This document shows positions 27,739 to 37,424 of a stretch of 64,000 bases of DNA, piece after piece. The position numbers and the translations under genes are program-made. The notes beneath the pieces are model-generated. The model was not told where the DNA came from and did no database searches. It saw only the letters and a program-made list of their open reading frames with translations. Within the stretch, counting starts at the first letter, position 1, and every line of letters begins with the position of its first letter. The DNA comes from Sporosarcina pasteurii. GTDB lineage: Bacteria > Bacillota > Bacilli > Bacillales_A > Planococcaceae. The stretch spans positions 2,666,001 to 2,730,000 of the forward strand of contig NZ_CP160452.1 of assembly GCF_041295575.1 (NCBI RefSeq), read 5' to 3'.

Positions 27739-28086
27739 TTAAAGCTTCTCATAAAACTCTTGAACAGGTTTCATAAGTACACGGTTCACTTCTTCAAGAA
27801 GTCCGCTTAATTTCATTTCAGCTTGAAGCATGTTCATAATTTTTTCATTGCCTTGTGCAAGTTGCGCAACTTTTTGTGCGTGCTCTAATTCATCGCCGCC
27901 AATTTCCTCACCTTGCATTTGTTTTTCTTGCATTTGCATTTGAATTTCACGGAAGTTTTTAAACATTGCTAGTGCCTCTTCATCAGCCGCTACAACATCT
28001 ACTGCTTCTTTCACTTCAGCAAATTCTGCTGTTTTTCTGAACGTTGCTTCTAATCGGTTTAAATCGTCGTAAATGTTTACTGTCAT
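27739..28086 (-). CDS. yheA: YlbF/YmcA-family protein, YheA-like
   Basis: A 115-residue all-helical protein (DUF964 type). The core IQMQMQEKQMQGEEIGGDEL and the conserved tail EEVNRVLMKPVQEFYEKL match the YlbF/YmcA/YheA family. YlbF and YmcA partner with YaaT in RNA processing and development in B. subtilis; YheA itself has no assigned task. ATG with AGGAGG upstream. It follows the DUF445 gene with 13 bases between. Confidence 0.88.
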   Translation of the reverse strand: MTVNIYDDLNRLEATFRKTAEFAEVKEAVDVVAADEEALAMFKNFREIQMQMQEKQMQGEEIGGDELEHAQKVAQLAQGNEKIMNMLQAEMKLSGLLEEVNRVLMKPVQEFYEKL

Positions 28087-28099
28087 TTTGTAGTTCCTC

Positions 28100-29248
28100 C
28101 TAAGATAAGTTCGTTACAAAAACAATTAGGCCTTGTACGATTCCAATCGCTCCCCCGAGCACTGCACCAAGCACAGTAATCATTTTAAACTCTCTTCTAG
28201 AAATACCGAGCACTAAATCTTCTAGTACTTCTACGGGGAATGAATTGACCTGTTCTCTAACCATATCATCTATTTTTAACTTACGTAAAGACTTTTCTAA
28301 TTGCAATTCTGCTTGGTCAAACGCAAACCTTGTTAAAGTCGGTGTCAAATTGACTGCCGTCCAGTTTGCCCCATTCGGCCAATAGGCGGATAATGGTTGT
28401 TGTAAACGTCTTTCCACATCCAATTCCCTTTTCGCGTACTCTGTCACGGAATTAAATAAGCCATCCCAATCAAAATCCGCGAGCAGTTCATCAACAGGAC
28501 GTTTCTGTAGTTTTGTCCATTCATTGACAATAATAGTGTTCAGCATTGTGAAAGTACCCGGTGCTGCAATAAATTTCAACGCTTCCTTCTGCACTTTGCT
28601 GACCAATTTATCGGACTCTCCGAAAAACATATTCACCATACTTCCAAGTGTCCCTTTCGATGCAAGAAAATCATCGATTAACTTTTGAAGCATTGCTCTT
28701 CCTTCAGAAGATTGAAAATACCCATCCGCTTGTTGCAATATATACGTTGTCACTTGTGGGATTTTCTTCTCTGCTTCTGAAAGCCACGCTTCTGGAAGTA
28801 CTTCTTCAACCGTCCCCGTCGTTAATCTTGTACGAACGGTTTCCAGTTGGTCATTTAATACCGACAATGCTTTCTGTTCTGCTTTATCTGCAATATTCGT
28901 AGCACCCGCGAGTTCGAACCAATCATGGATCGTTCGGTCAGACTCAAAAATATACGTTTCTAATTTCTCTTGAAGGAAGTTCTCCGTTTTCTCTTCCATT
29001 TCAGGTGTAAATAATTTCTTCTTAAATGTTTCAGGGGTTAATAAATAGTTCGTAACCGTTTTCCCTAATTGTCTTGCAAGCTCATCCCGACGTTTCGGAA
29101 TTAACCCAGGCGTAAAAGGAACACGCCACGAACCGATATATTTTGCTTCATGTGGTCGAAATAGCATTTTAATGGCCAAATGGTTCGTAAACCCACCAAT
29201 TAATGCGCCAATCAATGCCATAAACAACAATGTCCATAAAAAGTTCAA
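28100..29248 (-). CDS. yheB: DUF445 membrane-anchored protein, YheB-like
   Basis: A 382-residue protein with a hydrophobic N-terminus (FLWTLLFMALIGALIGGFTN) carrying the DUF445 signature IGGFTNHLAIKMLFRP, then VPFTPGLIPKRRDELARQLG, a long helical middle and a C-terminal membrane segment (ITVLGAVLGGAIGIVQGLIV). Both ends are in the membrane. Start: TTG at 29248 with AAGGTG 8 bases upstream; the frame is open farther but that part has no ribosome binding site. In B. subtilis YheB affects sporulation or spore envelope; the role is unclear. Confidence 0.88.
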   Translation of the reverse strand: MNFLWTLLFMALIGALIGGFTNHLAIKMLFRPHEAKYIGSWRVPFTPGLIPKRRDELARQLGKTVTNYLLTPETFKKKLFTPEMEEKTENFLQEKLETYIFESDRTIHDWFELAGATNIADKAEQKALSVLNDQLETVRTRLTTGTVEEVLPEAWLSEAEKKIPQVTTYILQQADGYFQSSEGRAMLQKLIDDFLASKGTLGSMVNMFFGESDKLVSKVQKEALKFIAAPGTFTMLNTIIVNEWTKLQKRPVDELLADFDWDGLFNSVTEYAKRELDVERRLQQPLSAYWPNGANWTAVNLTPTLTRFAFDQAELQLEKSLRKLKIDDMVREQVNSFPVEVLEDLVLGISRREFKMITVLGAVLGGAIGIVQGLIVFVTNLS

Positions 29249-29331
29249 TCGCTTCACCTTTTTCCGTGTCGTTACATTCCAATTATAACAGAATTGTGTC
29301 GAACGGAAAAACTTGGCGCACATTTTATGAT

Positions 29332-29721
29332 TTATAAAGCGTTATACATCGTTGAAAACCGGATCGCATGTTCCATTTCATCATGCATGGCAATAAAGAT
29401 TGGATTATACGCTTGTTGAATCGGCACGGTCAGCAGCATGAGCTTATACGTTTCAATACCTTCTAATTCATCAAGAAGTGCTTGTTTTGCACCGTCTTTT
29501 AATGCATAGCAAGGTAAACGTTTCTTCGGATTTTGAACAAATGACCCAGTCAGCATATAATGGAGTTGTTGCAACATTTCGTAATGACTTTTTTCATCTT
29601 CATAGGCATGTTCAATAAAAGCTTTCCAAAGCGGATCATCTGTTAATTTGTACATCGATTTATAGTAATGATACGCTCTGTATTCATCCTCAATGGACTG
29701 TTTTAATTGATCAATAAACAC
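29332..29721 (-). CDS. Ferritin-like four-helix protein
   Basis: About 129 residues with paired carboxylate/histidine motifs of a rubrerythrin/ferritin-like fold: EDEYRAYHYYK, then YEDEKSHYEML, and later EGIETYK and MHDEMEHAIRF. Spacing of E/H pairs suggests a di-iron site. The start may be the GTG at 29721 (GAGAGGG 7 bases upstream) or the ATG at 29739. Related proteins may bind iron or protect against peroxide; nothing in the context decides this. Confidence 0.72.
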   Translation of the reverse strand: MFIDQLKQSIEDEYRAYHYYKSMYKLTDDPLWKAFIEHAYEDEKSHYEMLQQLHYMLTGSFVQNPKKRLPCYALKDGAKQALLDELEGIETYKLMLLTVPIQQAYNPIFIAMHDEMEHAIRFSTMYNAL

Positions 29722-29795
29722 TTGAGCACCCTCTCGCATGTCTTTATTCTTAAGTTATGCGATAGACGTACATCATATGAAAGGGGAAATTAAAT

Positions 29796-29999
29796 ATGCT
29801 ACAACATTTTCAGTACAAATCTATGTTTGAAAATACGCAATTACCAGGTTGGACATTTTCCTTCTTCTTCAAGAACAACAGATACGCAGGTGAATATTTA
29901 CCAGACGGACAAATTAACTGGATAGGTGAGACGCCGTTTGAAGAGGAGAATGTAAAGAAGATGATTCATGAATTAATGACTTTTCATGTGTACGACTGA
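29796..29999 (+). CDS. yheE: YheE-family small protein
   Basis: A 67-residue protein, MLQHFQYKSMFENTQLPGW onward, with FSFFFKNNRYAGEYLPDG. It fits the YheE family (DUF5342) of Bacillales in length and pattern; function unknown. Ribosome binding site AAAGGGGA precedes the ATG. It stands next to the yheA/yheB block, as in B. subtilis, and is the last conserved gene before the accessory islet. Confidence 0.78.
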   Translation: MLQHFQYKSMFENTQLPGWTFSFFFKNNRYAGEYLPDGQINWIGETPFEEENVKKMIHELMTFHVYD

Positions 30000-30036
30000 A
30001 CATGTACATAGTTTTGTTGGAAGTGAATTTTTGTGA

Positions 30037-30150
30037 GTGAATACGAAACGGAGAATTCTTATTTTTTCATTTTTGATTCAAATTTTAATCATTGTAGGGA
30101 TTATTGCTGTCCTGCTATTAATCTTTCTTTTTTCAAGAAAAAGAAAATAA
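30037..30150 (+). CDS. Possible 37-residue single-helix membrane peptide
   Basis: GTG start, then NTKRRILIFSFLIQILIIVG, a continuous hydrophobic run and the basic end SRKRK. This is the layout of a small single-pass membrane peptide. No strong ribosome binding site is seen (GGAAGTG about 13 bases upstream), and another open frame overlaps it, so it may be chance. Confidence 0.35.
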   Translation: MNTKRRILIFSFLIQILIIVGIIAVLLLIFLFSRKRK

Positions 30151-30174
30151 ATCCAAGCTCGCGAAAATGACCGA

Positions 30175-30257
30175 TTAGCGACCGGATCAACAAAAAAAAT
30201 GGGTAATCTCTACAAAAAAAGAGGTTACCCCTTACAAAACGAAAAATCACCGACAGA
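30175..30257 (+). repeat. Left copy of ~80-bp direct repeat with hairpin (degenerate small gene start)
   Basis: From TTAGCGAC to ACAGAT this segment matches 40104-40186 at roughly 85-90 percent by eye. It holds a hairpin, GGGTAATCTCT (30201-30211) with AGAGGTTACCC (30220-30230). In the right-hand copy the hairpin covers the ribosome binding site of a small gene. Here the ATG is lost (CTTACAA in place of GATGCAA), so the gene start is ruined. It lies just outside the ald fragment and the catabolic islet. Confidence 0.8.
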
Positions 30258-30388
30258 TCGAATAAGTCTTGTTGCATCAGTCACTTGACTAAGGCCAACC
30301 TCGTCAAAGATCAACCTGTGGTTCAAATGCTAAAATACTTATTGCCTTTTACGTTCTTCGAAATGGTCGCCCCTACGCGCGAATAGAC
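30258..30388. other. Non-coding stretch between the left repeat and the ald fragment
   Basis: No credible gene. The segment is neither continuous with the small gene that follows the right-hand repeat nor recognisably alanine dehydrogenase. It probably contains the junction where sequence was lost or joined. Confidence 0.4.
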
Positions 30389-30532
30389 CTATTTTATAAA
30401 ACCGAGCTTCAAACCATCCCCGATTTCAATGATGACCTCATGACCAACGAATGTTAATGTCTCCATACCACTCTGCGTCATCGCCACACGATTTTCATTG
30501 TTTTTGATTTCTTTTGGGATACCAATTCTCAT
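30389..30532 (-). pseudogene. ald: Alanine dehydrogenase, N-terminal fragment
   Basis: The 47 codons from the ATG at 30532 read [20 protein letters not shown], then [16 protein letters not shown] and a stop. This is the conserved start of alanine dehydrogenase (about 370 residues, NAD-dependent alanine/pyruvate interconversion), of which nearly 90 percent is missing. The fragment keeps a ribosome binding site, AAGAGGA, near the end of the M20 gene. After the stop the reading frame does not resume. It suggests that an ald gene once closed the operon and was lost by deletion at the islet edge. Confidence 0.75.
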
Positions 30533-30543
30533 TTCCAGTCCTC

Positions 30544-31845
30544 TTAAGCATTTTTCATATAAGTTTTGCACTTTTTTTCATTAAGAATCGTTGCGCTTTC
30601 ACTCCAATTAATAACATAATTCGCCAGTACATTCGTCACTTCTACGACGCTATCCAAGTGGACACATTCATCGGGCCCATGCATATTTTCGCCAACTGGA
30701 CCAAAACAAAGTCCTTGTTTACCGTAATACTGTGTAAACCGTGCGTCATTTCCAGACGCTCTTCCGATAATATCTACTTTGCGATTCATGACATCCTCCG
30801 CGGTCTCTTGAAATAGTTTTACGAAAGGATCTTCGGGATTTTGATACCATGGATCCGTCGACCATCCGAACCACTCAAGCATCGGAGGATTTTTATCCAT
30901 CCACTCATCACCTTCAACAGCTTTCATAATCGTATTGTGCACAAGCTGTTTAATATCATGACGGGTTTCTCCTGGGATGAACCCGATCCGGCCTTCTAGC
31001 GTCGCCTTCCCCGGAACAGTTGAAACCCAATCGCCGGCATTCAACACGCCTAAATTTAAATGGACAGATTGACCTGAACCTTTTTCATACAACTCAAACT
31101 TCACATTATTTGCCCGCAAGTCATTCAGCTTATCCAATGCATTGAAGATTTTCATCATTTTTGAGATCGCATTTATACCTTCATGCGCTAAACCAGCATG
31201 AGCTGTCCTTCCTATTACATGCACACGGAAGTACATGATACCTGCGTGGGAAATCGTCATGTTTAAGTTATGAGGTTCAGTAGAAATATATCCATCCGTT
31301 AGGAATCCTTCTTCTAAACAAGCTAAAGTTCCCCCGCCACCACCCGCTTCTTCTTCAATGACGGAATGCAATTGAACGTCTCCGGCAATCGGATAACCTA
31401 AATCAATTAACGCTTTCAATGCAAACCAATTCGAAATAAGTCCCGCTTTCATATCCGCTGAGCCTCGGCCATATAACTTGTTTCCGATGATATCGCCCCC
31501 CCACGGATCTCTCGTCCAGTTTGCCAAAGGTTCGGGCGAAACGACATCTACATGTCCATTGATTGTTAAGGATTTCCCCATCTTCTTACCTTTATAGATA
31601 CCGATAATATTTCTTCGATTTTCAAATGGAATACCTGAATCTATAAACGCTTCGTGGGAAGATACCTTTTCATAGTTCGGCTCGACCTCATGAACGATTA
31701 AGTTAAGCTCTTCATATTTCTTCTTCATGTAAGCTTGCATTTCCTGTTCGTTACCTACAACACTTTTAATGCGTACAACTTCTTGAATAGTCTTGAATAA
31801 TTCTTCTTTGTTGTCATTAATATACTTTCGAATTTTCTCTTTCAA
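30544..31845 (-). CDS. M20-family metallo-amidohydrolase (ArgE/DapE/acylase type)
   Basis: A 433-residue zinc hydrolase. Metal and catalytic motifs: GHVDVV (about 82-87), [11 protein letters not shown] (about 112-122), and EEEAGGGGG (about 150-158) with the general base and metal glutamates; the dimerisation domain lies at about 190-310. These enzymes cleave N-acyl, N-carbamoyl or peptide bonds; the substrate is unknown. Start: TTG at 31845 after GAGGAGAG. It is downstream of two amino-acid permeases in one direction, suggesting uptake then hydrolysis of an acylated amino compound (inference). Confidence 0.85.
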   Translation of the reverse strand: MKEKIRKYINDNKEELFKTIQEVVRIKSVVGNEQEMQAYMKKKYEELNLIVHEVEPNYEKVSSHEAFIDSGIPFENRRNIIGIYKGKKMGKSLTINGHVDVVSPEPLANWTRDPWGGDIIGNKLYGRGSADMKAGLISNWFALKALIDLGYPIAGDVQLHSVIEEEAGGGGGTLACLEEGFLTDGYISTEPHNLNMTISHAGIMYFRVHVIGRTAHAGLAHEGINAISKMMKIFNALDKLNDLRANNVKFELYEKGSGQSVHLNLGVLNAGDWVSTVPGKATLEGRIGFIPGETRHDIKQLVHNTIMKAVEGDEWMDKNPPMLEWFGWSTDPWYQNPEDPFVKLFQETAEDVMNRKVDIIGRASGNDARFTQYYGKQGLCFGPVGENMHGPDECVHLDSVVEVTNVLANYVINWSESATILNEKKCKTYMKNA

Positions 31846-31931
31846 CCTTATCTCTCCTCGTGTGCGCATGTTTACAAAAAAGAAGAAAATTCTTCGAGCG
31901 GCTTTCTTCCCCCTGATACTCCTTCACCCAG

Positions 31932-33362
31932 CTAGTTTTTAACAATCTCTTCATCCGCTAAATTAATACCTTCAATCGTACTCCCAACAACAAGTTCTTT
32001 CTTCTTGAAGACTTCCGAGACAACTGAATCATCTTCAATAGCATCCATACTGCCCAGCTCTTTTCTAAAGAATTTCGTGATAAATAGCATATAGATGACC
32101 CCGATGACAATCCAGACGAGACCGCCGATAAATGCATCAGCATGTAAGTGTGACCAAAGAAGTCCTGTACTTAAAGCACCTAGTGTCGGCATGATGAGGT
32201 ATTTGAATGTACCACTTGCCGTTCTTCTTTTTTGACGAATATAGAAATGGACAATGACCGATAAGTTCACAAACGTGAATGCAATTAATGCACCGAAGTT
32301 AATGACGGAAGCAATTAATTCCAAATCCGGTCCTACCGCAAATAGTGAGACGGCTCCCGTCAACACGATTGTAAAGACTGGTGTTCTGAACTTTGGATGT
32401 AACTTACCGAAAGTTTTTTTCGGAAGCACCCCGTTTCGACCCATAACGTATAACAAACGCGATACACTTGCATGCGATGCTAATCCCGAAGCAAACGTCG
32501 CTCCAAATGCGCCTGCTAGGAAGATTAGTTGAAATACTTGACCACCTACATAAAGTCCGATTTCAGGCAATGTATCATCCAACATATTAAACCTCGACAC
32601 ATCTGGGAATAGCGCTTGAGTGAAATAAGATGCGACGAAGAAAATCAAACCGCCGATCATGACAGTCAATAAAATTGCTCTTGGCACAGTCGATGTGTCT
32701 TTCGCTTCTTCCGTATACATCGTGATTGCGTCAAAACCGATGAATGAGAACGCAACGACGGTTGCCCCAGTCAAGATAGCCGCCAGTTCCATATTCCCAT
32801 TAGTCAAGGGATTGATTGTGAGCAGTGTCCCTTCCCCCATCCCATTGGCAAATTGAAATGTCGCAAGAATCAAGAATGTCCCAATGAGCACAAGTGTAAA
32901 AACAACGAGTATCATGTTCACGCTTGACGTGGATTGCATACTGTACATATTAATGGCCGTAACGAGCACGACGTAAGAGATAACCCAAATCCAAACCGAC
33001 ACATTCGGAAATAATGACTCCATATAAATTCTGATAATCAAAGCATTGACCATAGGCAGCAGTAAATAATCCAATAACGAAGCCCATCCTACAAGGAATC
33101 CTAAATGAGGTCCCATCGTTTCCCGGGCGTATGTGTAGGCTGAACCAGCCTGCGGAAACGCTTTGACCATCTTTCCATAACTGATTGCCGTCAATACCAT
33201 GACGACCAATGCCACCAGATATGCGGTCGGGACAACCCCATTCGTCAGCTTTGAGACAATCCCGAATGTATCGAAGACGACTGTCGGTGTCATATATCCA
33301 AGTCCAAGTGCGACAATTGCCCAAACCCCAAGAGATCTTTTCAGTGTGGTTCTCTCCACCAT
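31932..33362 (-). CDS. APC-family amino acid permease (second of a tandem pair)
   Basis: A 476-residue transporter with about 12 membrane helices. APC motifs include the N-terminal SLGVWAIVALGLGYMTPTVV, FPQAGSAYTYAR (about 77-88) and SFIGFDAITMYTEEAKD (about 213-229). A hydrophilic tail of about 45 residues follows the last helix. It imports an amino acid or amine by proton symport or exchange; the substrate cannot be read from sequence. The ATG at 33362 has GAGGGGGA upstream. It is a clear paralogue of the next permease gene, from which it is 48 bases apart. Confidence 0.88.
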   Translation of the reverse strand: MVERTTLKRSLGVWAIVALGLGYMTPTVVFDTFGIVSKLTNGVVPTAYLVALVVMVLTAISYGKMVKAFPQAGSAYTYARETMGPHLGFLVGWASLLDYLLLPMVNALIIRIYMESLFPNVSVWIWVISYVVLVTAINMYSMQSTSSVNMILVVFTLVLIGTFLILATFQFANGMGEGTLLTINPLTNGNMELAAILTGATVVAFSFIGFDAITMYTEEAKDTSTVPRAILLTVMIGGLIFFVASYFTQALFPDVSRFNMLDDTLPEIGLYVGGQVFQLIFLAGAFGATFASGLASHASVSRLLYVMGRNGVLPKKTFGKLHPKFRTPVFTIVLTGAVSLFAVGPDLELIASVINFGALIAFTFVNLSVIVHFYIRQKRRTASGTFKYLIMPTLGALSTGLLWSHLHADAFIGGLVWIVIGVIYMLFITKFFRKELGSMDAIEDDSVVSEVFKKKELVVGSTIEGINLADEEIVKN

Positions 33363-33410
33363 CCATCCCCCTCTATTTTCCAATTGACAGATTGCTAACT
33401 TCCTTCGTTG

Positions 33411-34751
33411 TTAAACAGGTTCATCGAGATTTAACGATAAAGCTTTCTTGTTAAAACTTTTCTTCATGGAAAATAAATAGATCATTCCGATTCCGAACCA
33501 AATGCCACCCAGTATTTTGGAATAAGCATCTAGATTGAAAAGCAGCCAAGCTGTCATAGACGCCCCGATTAAAGGAATGATTAAATACATGATGACTCCT
33601 TTAAACGAACGTTCTTTTCTTTTTATGAAGTACAAAGCAATTACTGAAAGGTTGACTGCAGTAAAGGCCAGCAGTGCACCAAAATTAATGAAAGATGCGA
33701 TAAACGTTAAACTTAAAAACAAAGCGGATAAGGATAGGAAGCCGATGAGTAAAATATTGTTCACTGGGGTTTTTGTCTTTTCATCCAGTTTGCCAAAAAA
33801 TGTTTTAGGCAATTGTCCATCCCGTCCCATTGCATATAAAACACGTGCAGCACTTGCCTGTGAAGCGGAAGCTGAACCGAAAACGACCAAAGCTGTTATC
33901 GCTAAAAATGCAGCTTGCAAGGCATTCCCACCAACCAATAAAATAATTTCATTAGCAGCCGCGTCGGCATTTGTAAAACCTTTATAATTCGGCCAAATAT
34001 TGTGTGCGATGTAAGATACGGTGATGAAACATAGTCCCCCGATGATCGTAACTAGAAAAATAGCGCGTGGTATATTCTTTTCGGGATTTTTCACTTCTTC
34101 TGAAAAAGTGGATACCGAATCGAAGCCCAAGAAAGAGAAGCATAACAATGCGGCACCCGCGACAATAAATTTAAATGATTCATCTGCCCTAAAAAATGGT
34201 TCGAGATTCACCAACATCCCCGTTCCTGTACCTTGTAAAATTGATTTAATCGACAACACACAGAATACTGCAAGGAATAGCAATGACAGACCAATCACAA
34301 TCATGTTGACGTTCGCTCCGAGCTTAACACCTTTGATGTTCACAAATGTAACGATGACAATTAATAGAAGTATCCAAACAAACGATGGAATCTCCGGTAT
34401 TGCCGCGGAGAAAAATATCCCGAACAATAAAAAGTTGACCATTGGAATGAAGAGATAATCCATCAAAATCGCCCACCCTACTAAAAAGCCAACATGTGAG
34501 TTTATCGCTTTTTGGGCATACGTGTAGGCGGATCCAGAAACCGGGTATGCTTTAGCCATTTGCCCATAGCTATGAGCCGTAAACAACATGACAATTAATG
34601 CAAGGACATACGCCCCGGCAACCATGCCGTGTGATAGTTGCGAGGCGATTCCATACGTGCTAAATACTGTCGTTAAAGCCATAAATGCCATTCCATAAAC
34701 AACGACTGCGGTTAGTGAAAGTGACCTCGATAATCGAACGTTTTCTTTCAT
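33411..34751 (-). CDS. APC-family amino acid permease (first of a tandem pair)
   Basis: A 446-residue transporter with about 12 helices, similar along its length to the downstream permease: SLTAVVVYGMAFMALTTVF, YPVSGSAYTYAQ (about 75-86), FLGFDSVSTFSEEVKNPEKN. Two neighbouring paralogues may form two carriers for related substrates or a substrate/product exchange pair; this is inference. Ribosome binding site GGAGTGG precedes the ATG. Part of the minus-strand islet transcript. Confidence 0.88.
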   Translation of the reverse strand: MKENVRLSRSLSLTAVVVYGMAFMALTTVFSTYGIASQLSHGMVAGAYVLALIVMLFTAHSYGQMAKAYPVSGSAYTYAQKAINSHVGFLVGWAILMDYLFIPMVNFLLFGIFFSAAIPEIPSFVWILLLIVIVTFVNIKGVKLGANVNMIVIGLSLLFLAVFCVLSIKSILQGTGTGMLVNLEPFFRADESFKFIVAGAALLCFSFLGFDSVSTFSEEVKNPEKNIPRAIFLVTIIGGLCFITVSYIAHNIWPNYKGFTNADAAANEIILLVGGNALQAAFLAITALVVFGSASASQASAARVLYAMGRDGQLPKTFFGKLDEKTKTPVNNILLIGFLSLSALFLSLTFIASFINFGALLAFTAVNLSVIALYFIKRKERSFKGVIMYLIIPLIGASMTAWLLFNLDAYSKILGGIWFGIGMIYLFSMKKSFNKKALSLNLDEPV

Positions 34752-34890
34752 TTTGTATCCACTCCATCACGTATAGTGTCAAAAAGATGAATAAGTCCAT
34801 AACCGGCTTAGGGTGACTGAATAATCAGTAATAATGAGGGAAACACGCCCCACGGAAGGTACTATACTATAAGAACCTGTCAGAATAGAT

Positions 34891-36516
34891 TTATACATCT
34901 ACATATAAATCGCTTCTATTGAAAACAACGTCTCCATCCATGATTGTTAACACCACCTCGATAGCTTGTAACTTCTCGACTGGAACATCAAATGGGTTTT
35001 GATCCAATACAATTAAATCGGCGAGCTTTCCTTCTTCCAATGTCCCTAGCTCATTCTCCCTAAATGAACTATAAGCTGCTCCCCTTGTATAAGCCTTTAA
35101 CGCATCCGCCAAAGTCACTTGCTCTTTTTCATTCCACACTTCTTTTTTGGTGAAATCCATTCTCGTGACAGCATGATAAATTTCTTTTAGCGGATCTAAT
35201 GTCGTAATTGGATAATCGGTTCCAAAGGCGATTTGTTCAACAGCATCATGTAAAGTTTTACAAGGATAGATGTACGGTGCTTTCTCTTCTTGGACACGTA
35301 ATGTATGACTTTCCTTCGGCATGAGTGCCAAATGTGATGGCTGGATAGATGGTATGACACCAATCTCTTTAAACCTTGGAATATCCATCGGGTGGATTAC
35401 TTCGATATGCTCTAACGCATGGCGGGAATCTCTTTTCCCGTTTATTTGCCGAGCTTCCTCGAAAAGATCTAAACCGAGTCGAACTGCCCCGTCTCCAATC
35501 GAATGAAAACGGATTTGAAACCCTTCCTTGTCAGCAGTCAATACCCAATCCCTCATCGTCTCTTCAGAAAAAGCCGGACTCCCCTTCGTCACTGGGCGGT
35601 CGACATAAGGGTCAAGCATATAAGCTGTATGACCTGTCACGACACCGTCGATAAATTGTTTAAGCCCTGTAAACCTCAACTTTTCCGATGTGTATGTTTC
35701 ACGCATCACTTTCGCTTGTTCAATATCCCCGTCCAAGGCTGGGTAGAGGTGGATACGTGTCGTCAATTTTCCTGTTTCATCAAATGCTTTATACATATCC
35801 CAATTTTTCAAACGGTCAAAGCTGCTCGCATACAAATCATTGACTGAGGTTACCCCTAATTGTGTGGCTTGTACTAAAAAGGCTTCGAGCAGTTCCTTTT
35901 GTTTTTCCTCAGGCATCGCAAGCGCGATATCTGACACCAAATTCGTGGCCGTCTCAATCAATATCCCTGTTATTTCCCCTCCATCATCCTTCTCTATGGC
36001 GCCGTACTCCGGATCGGCTGTTTCTTTTGTAATGCCGGCAACGTCCAACGCCTTTGTGTTTACCCATGTGTAATGTCCTTCAGCATGGAAGAGAATCGTC
36101 GGTCGATCTGAAACGGCATCATCTAAATGAAATCGATTTGGAAATTCTTGAACATCCCAATTCGTTTGGTCCCAACCATATCCAAAAATCCACTCATCCT
36201 CTTTCTTTTCATCTGCAAACTGCTTAACAAGCGCTGAAGCCTCTTCCGCTGAACGGACTTTTGATAGGTCTATACTTGCATGCGTAAAAAGACTCCCTAA
36301 CATCAGATGGAGATGTGCATCGTGAAACCCGGGCATGATTAATTGATTTCCAAAATCAGACTGCTCTGTATTCGGCCCTACGGATGACTGAAGTTCCTCT
36401 TTTGTTCCGATAGCTAAAATTTTATTGCCTTTAATGGCAAGCGCGGCTGGCTTTGGTTCATTGTCTAATCCCGTGAAGATTGCCTCGCTCGAAATAACTT
36501 TATCTGCAAAAACCAT
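34891..36516 (-). CDS. Amidohydrolase, YtcJ-like
   Basis: A 541-residue metal-dependent amidohydrolase of the YtcJ/AepA branch. Metal-ligand motifs: MPGFHDAHLHLML (about 62-74), then FHSIGDGAV and HALEHIEVIHP, and the late FGTDYPITTLDP. Members cleave amide or ring C-N bonds in varied, mostly unknown substrates. The ATG at 36516 follows GGGGGAG by about 10 bases; the open frame extends 12 codons more without a better site. It lies among permease, acylase and transaminase genes, which fits breakdown of an N-substituted amine. Confidence 0.85.
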   Translation of the reverse strand: MVFADKVISSEAIFTGLDNEPKPAALAIKGNKILAIGTKEELQSSVGPNTEQSDFGNQLIMPGFHDAHLHLMLGSLFTHASIDLSKVRSAEEASALVKQFADEKKEDEWIFGYGWDQTNWDVQEFPNRFHLDDAVSDRPTILFHAEGHYTWVNTKALDVAGITKETADPEYGAIEKDDGGEITGILIETATNLVSDIALAMPEEKQKELLEAFLVQATQLGVTSVNDLYASSFDRLKNWDMYKAFDETGKLTTRIHLYPALDGDIEQAKVMRETYTSEKLRFTGLKQFIDGVVTGHTAYMLDPYVDRPVTKGSPAFSEETMRDWVLTADKEGFQIRFHSIGDGAVRLGLDLFEEARQINGKRDSRHALEHIEVIHPMDIPRFKEIGVIPSIQPSHLALMPKESHTLRVQEEKAPYIYPCKTLHDAVEQIAFGTDYPITTLDPLKEIYHAVTRMDFTKKEVWNEKEQVTLADALKAYTRGAAYSSFRENELGTLEEGKLADLIVLDQNPFDVPVEKLQAIEVVLTIMDGDVVFNRSDLYVDV

Positions 36517-36657
36517 TTCAACTACTCCCCCGCTTATTTTTTCAATACCCATTCAATCAATTAGGAAACACCTAATTATGGTAACGCTTACATTTTTTAT
36601 AAATACATCCCAACTGGTGAGTACAAATTCTGGACATCAACGATTTTTAGTAGCGCT

Positions 36658-37305
36658 TTATAGTCTGTATTCTTCGTTTTCCCATTCCATAAGTGTCGCG
36701 TATTCCAATGACTCCTCATCCCCAGGTAAATAATTCGCAATCACTTTATTCAGTTTAAACCCATTTTTCGATTGGAATGTTAAAACCGGATCATATATAT
36801 TCCCTCTAATCACTTCTTGCGCATACTTTACTGCACTCATTTGCTCGGCATATTTGTAATAGAAAGGCATCCGGCCGCCAATCAAAATATTTTCCAAGTT
36901 CAAGTCTTTACAAATCCTTTTTCGTTCCTCATAAAGGCGACGGCCTAATTGCATTCCTCTAAATTGTTTATTCACCCCGACTTCTATGCCGTAAAGATTA
37001 CGTCCTTTCGCATTATGATTACGGATATACCCTAAATCGCAAATCTCATAATAAGTATGTTTTTCTCCGTAATCTTCGAAATTCACAATTAAACTTAAAG
37101 CCGTTCCAACAATTTCACCTTTATATTCAACACAAATTTGACCTTCTGGAAATAACTCCAACTGACTGACAAAGTGTTCATGTTTCAATGACATATCCGG
37201 TCCGAAGCATTTCGCGGAAAGAGCAGCGACCTCATCAAGATCTTCTAGTACAATGTTGCGCACAACGATTTCTTGAACGTTATTATCCAATTTTACATTT
37301 GTCAT
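36658..37305 (-). CDS. GNAT acetyltransferase of the YhcX N-terminal type (stand-alone)
   Basis: A 215-residue protein that matches the N-terminal acetyltransferase half of YhcX-type two-domain proteins: ICDLGYIRNHN, NLYGIEVGVNKQFRGMQLGRRL with the acetyl-CoA loop (about 107-128), ENILIGGRMPFYYKYAE and YATLMEWENEEYR. In YhcX a carbon-nitrogen hydrolase (nitrilase) domain follows right after this point; here a stop follows and no nitrilase gene is nearby. It probably acylates an amine; the substrate is unknown. Confidence 0.8.
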   Translation of the reverse strand: MTNVKLDNNVQEIVVRNIVLEDLDEVAALSAKCFGPDMSLKHEHFVSQLELFPEGQICVEYKGEIVGTALSLIVNFEDYGEKHTYYEICDLGYIRNHNAKGRNLYGIEVGVNKQFRGMQLGRRLYEERKRICKDLNLENILIGGRMPFYYKYAEQMSAVKYAQEVIRGNIYDPVLTFQSKNGFKLNKVIANYLPGDEESLEYATLMEWENEEYRL

Positions 37306-37424
37306 ACCCTATAACTCCTTTTCGTTTGTCGGTATTCTTGAAATCATTAAGACGACTGGTCATGACATCGAGATGCGTTGCCGTTTCCTGCATACGCATC
37401 TCAAAAGATTTAACTACACTTCCC

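Noticed and set aside
34752..34890. Possible promoter or terminator inside the islet
   Set aside because: The gap between the amidohydrolase and permease genes has no convincing stem with a T run and no clear -35/-10 pair.
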